From Ahrensia sp. (lineage in GTDB: Bacteria > Pseudomonadota > Alphaproteobacteria > Rhizobiales > Rhizobiaceae): a stretch of DNA of 64,000 bases. The first letter of the stretch is position 1. The number at the start of each line of letters is the position of its first letter. The stretch is from positions 57,876 to 121,875 of the forward strand of contig NZXU01000027.1 in the NCBI GenBank assembly GCA_002698425.1, read 5' to 3'. Below, piece by piece: positions 63,154 to 64,000 of the stretch. Under the pieces are notes generated by a model. It was not told the origin of the DNA. It was given only the letters and a program-made list of their open reading frames with translations, and ran no database searches. The translations under genes and the position numbers were made by a program.

Positions 63154-63888
63154 ATGTTAGACTATGTGTTGAGCGAGGCCACACGGTCCAAATTAATGCG
63201 GATTTCGACCGCGTCCATCGCCACGGCGCTGTTCAAGCGGGGCCTGCGCAACCAGTATGTTCAGGGCGTGCTGCCGGTGGTCCGCAAGCCCGGCAACATG
63301 GTCGGGCAAGCCTTCACCCTGCGCTACATCCCGGCCCGTGAAGACCGCAACGACATTTCGGTGTTCCGCAACGAGGATCATCCCCAGCGTGTCGCGGTCG
63401 AGCAATGCCCGCCCGGTCATGTGCTGGTGATGGACAGCCGCAAGGACGCCCGCGCCGCTTCCGCGGGCTCGATCCTGGTGACGCGGCTGCAGGTGCGGGG
63501 ATGCGCCGGCGTGGTGACGGATGGCGGCTTTCGCGACGCCGAGACGATCGGGGCGCTCGATATTCCCGCCTTCCACAGCCGCCCCTCCGCGCCGACCAAT
63601 TTGACCCTGCATGAGGCGATCGAGATCAACGGGCCGATCGCGTGCGGGGACGCGGCGGTGTTTCCCGGCGACGTGATCGTCGGGGACGGGGATGGCGTCA
63701 TCGTCCTTCCCGCACATCTCGCCGACGAGGTCGCGGGGGAATGTTCCGGCATGGAGAGCTTCGAGACCTTCGTTACGGAAAGCGTGCGATCCGGCCACTC
63801 GATCATCGGCCTCTATCCGCCGACGCGGCGCGAAACGGAGGAGCGCTATGCGCAGTGGCTCGCCGCCCGCGAAGCAGACCAGTCGTAG
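63154..63888 (+). CDS. RraA / HMG-aldolase-family protein
   Basis: The 244-residue protein has the family core GNMVGQAFTLRY, CAGVVTDGGFRDAETIGALD (Arg and Asp of the pyruvate/Mg site) and GDVIVGDGDGVIVLPAHLAD, with short N- and C-terminal additions. Members are divalent-metal class II pyruvate aldolases or RNase E regulators. Placed between an aldonate dehydratase and a 2-oxoglutarate semialdehyde dehydrogenase, it might act on the 2-keto-3-deoxy acid, where the second dehydratase usually stands. Confidence 0.83.
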   Translation: MLDYVLSEATRSKLMRISTASIATALFKRGLRNQYVQGVLPVVRKPGNMVGQAFTLRYIPAREDRNDISVFRNEDHPQRVAVEQCPPGHVLVMDSRKDARAASAGSILVTRLQVRGCAGVVTDGGFRDAETIGALDIPAFHSRPSAPTNLTLHEAIEINGPIACGDAAVFPGDVIVGDGDGVIVLPAHLADEVAGECSGMESFETFVTESVRSGHSIIGLYPPTRRETEERYAQWLAAREADQS

Positions 63889-63911
63889 AAATTCATTCGG
63901 CAGGACATGAC

Positions 63912-64000
63912 ATGCTTTCAGGCAACCATCTCATAGCAGGCGACTGGGTATCGGGGGAGGCGCGGTTTTCGTCGGAACCTGCGCATGGCGATGCGCATGA
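63912..64000 (+). CDS. N-terminal fragment of 2-oxoglutarate semialdehyde (2,5-dioxovalerate) dehydrogenase
   Basis: ATG 63912 starts MLSGNHLIAGDWVSGEARFS and continues SEPAHGDAH to the window edge. This lead is typical of the NADP-dependent 2-oxoglutarate semialdehyde dehydrogenases of sugar-acid pathways. Catalytic residues lie beyond the window. Confidence 0.7.
   Translation, partial: MLSGNHLIAGDWVSGEARFSSEPAHGDAH

Overview
The window looks like the chromosome of a high-GC alphaproteobacterium of the order Hyphomicrobiales (rhizobial type, perhaps Phyllobacteriaceae). The evidence is the ilv attenuator style, the rhaDI / rhaRSTPQ-mutarotase-rhaK layout, the DUF992 and UPF0303 proteins, the TRAP transporters and the codon usage. 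No ribosomal RNA lies in the window, so genus and species cannot be read from it. Long antisense reading frames are frequent, as expected at this GC content, and were left out.

Layout. (1) 1-17.6 kb is ordinary chromosome: the start of a divergent gene (possibly miaA), then an isoleucine/valine block (attenuated leader, acetolactate synthase large subunit, an EamA exporter, small subunit, an ABM-fold protein and an HXXEE membrane protein). Next come a SARP/TolB/TPR regulator, a small RecD-like helicase, a PP2C phosphatase, pdxJ, a K+ channel, a very acidic unknown protein, a TetR regulator with a palindromic operator, ilvC, a class I aminotransferase, and UPF0303, DUF992, NUDIX and PhzF-like genes. 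(2) 17.62-48.50 kb is a genomic island of about 30.8 kb integrated into the 3' half of tRNA-Lys(CTT). A perfect 44-bp direct repeat of the tRNA 3' end marks both ends (17654-17697 and 48459-48502). Candidate integrase arm-type repeats lie just inside both ends, and a frameshifted, truncated tyrosine integrase lies beside the right end. (3) 48.5-64.0 kb is chromosome again: a flavin oxidoreductase, a quinone-oxidoreductase-like gene with a divergent HxlR regulator, a kduI-kduD uronate module with a GntR regulator, two TRAP transporters facing each other, and the start of a pentonate pathway (lactonase, IlvD/Edd dehydratase, RraA-family protein, 2-oxoglutarate semialdehyde dehydrogenase).

Island cargo. 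Three catabolic modules lie in a row. The first is a form I aerobic CO dehydrogenase cluster, coxC-MSL-DEF-sORF-G, whose large subunit carries the AYRCSFR active-site loop. The second is a nitrogen-compound module: a molybdenum BisC-type oxidoreductase with a diaminopropionate ammonia-lyase-like enzyme, divergent from M20 and M24 hydrolases, plus an Lrp-type regulator divergent from an EhuBCDA-like ABC importer. A shared 13-of-14-base motif in both divergent promoters ties these units together. The third is a complete L-rhamnose locus with a 17-bp inverted-repeat operator. The integrase is dead, so the island is probably fixed.

The strongest candidates for something new are the second island module, which looks like an uptake and breakdown route for an unidentified diamino-acid derivative, and the 49-residue ORF translationally coupled to coxF.
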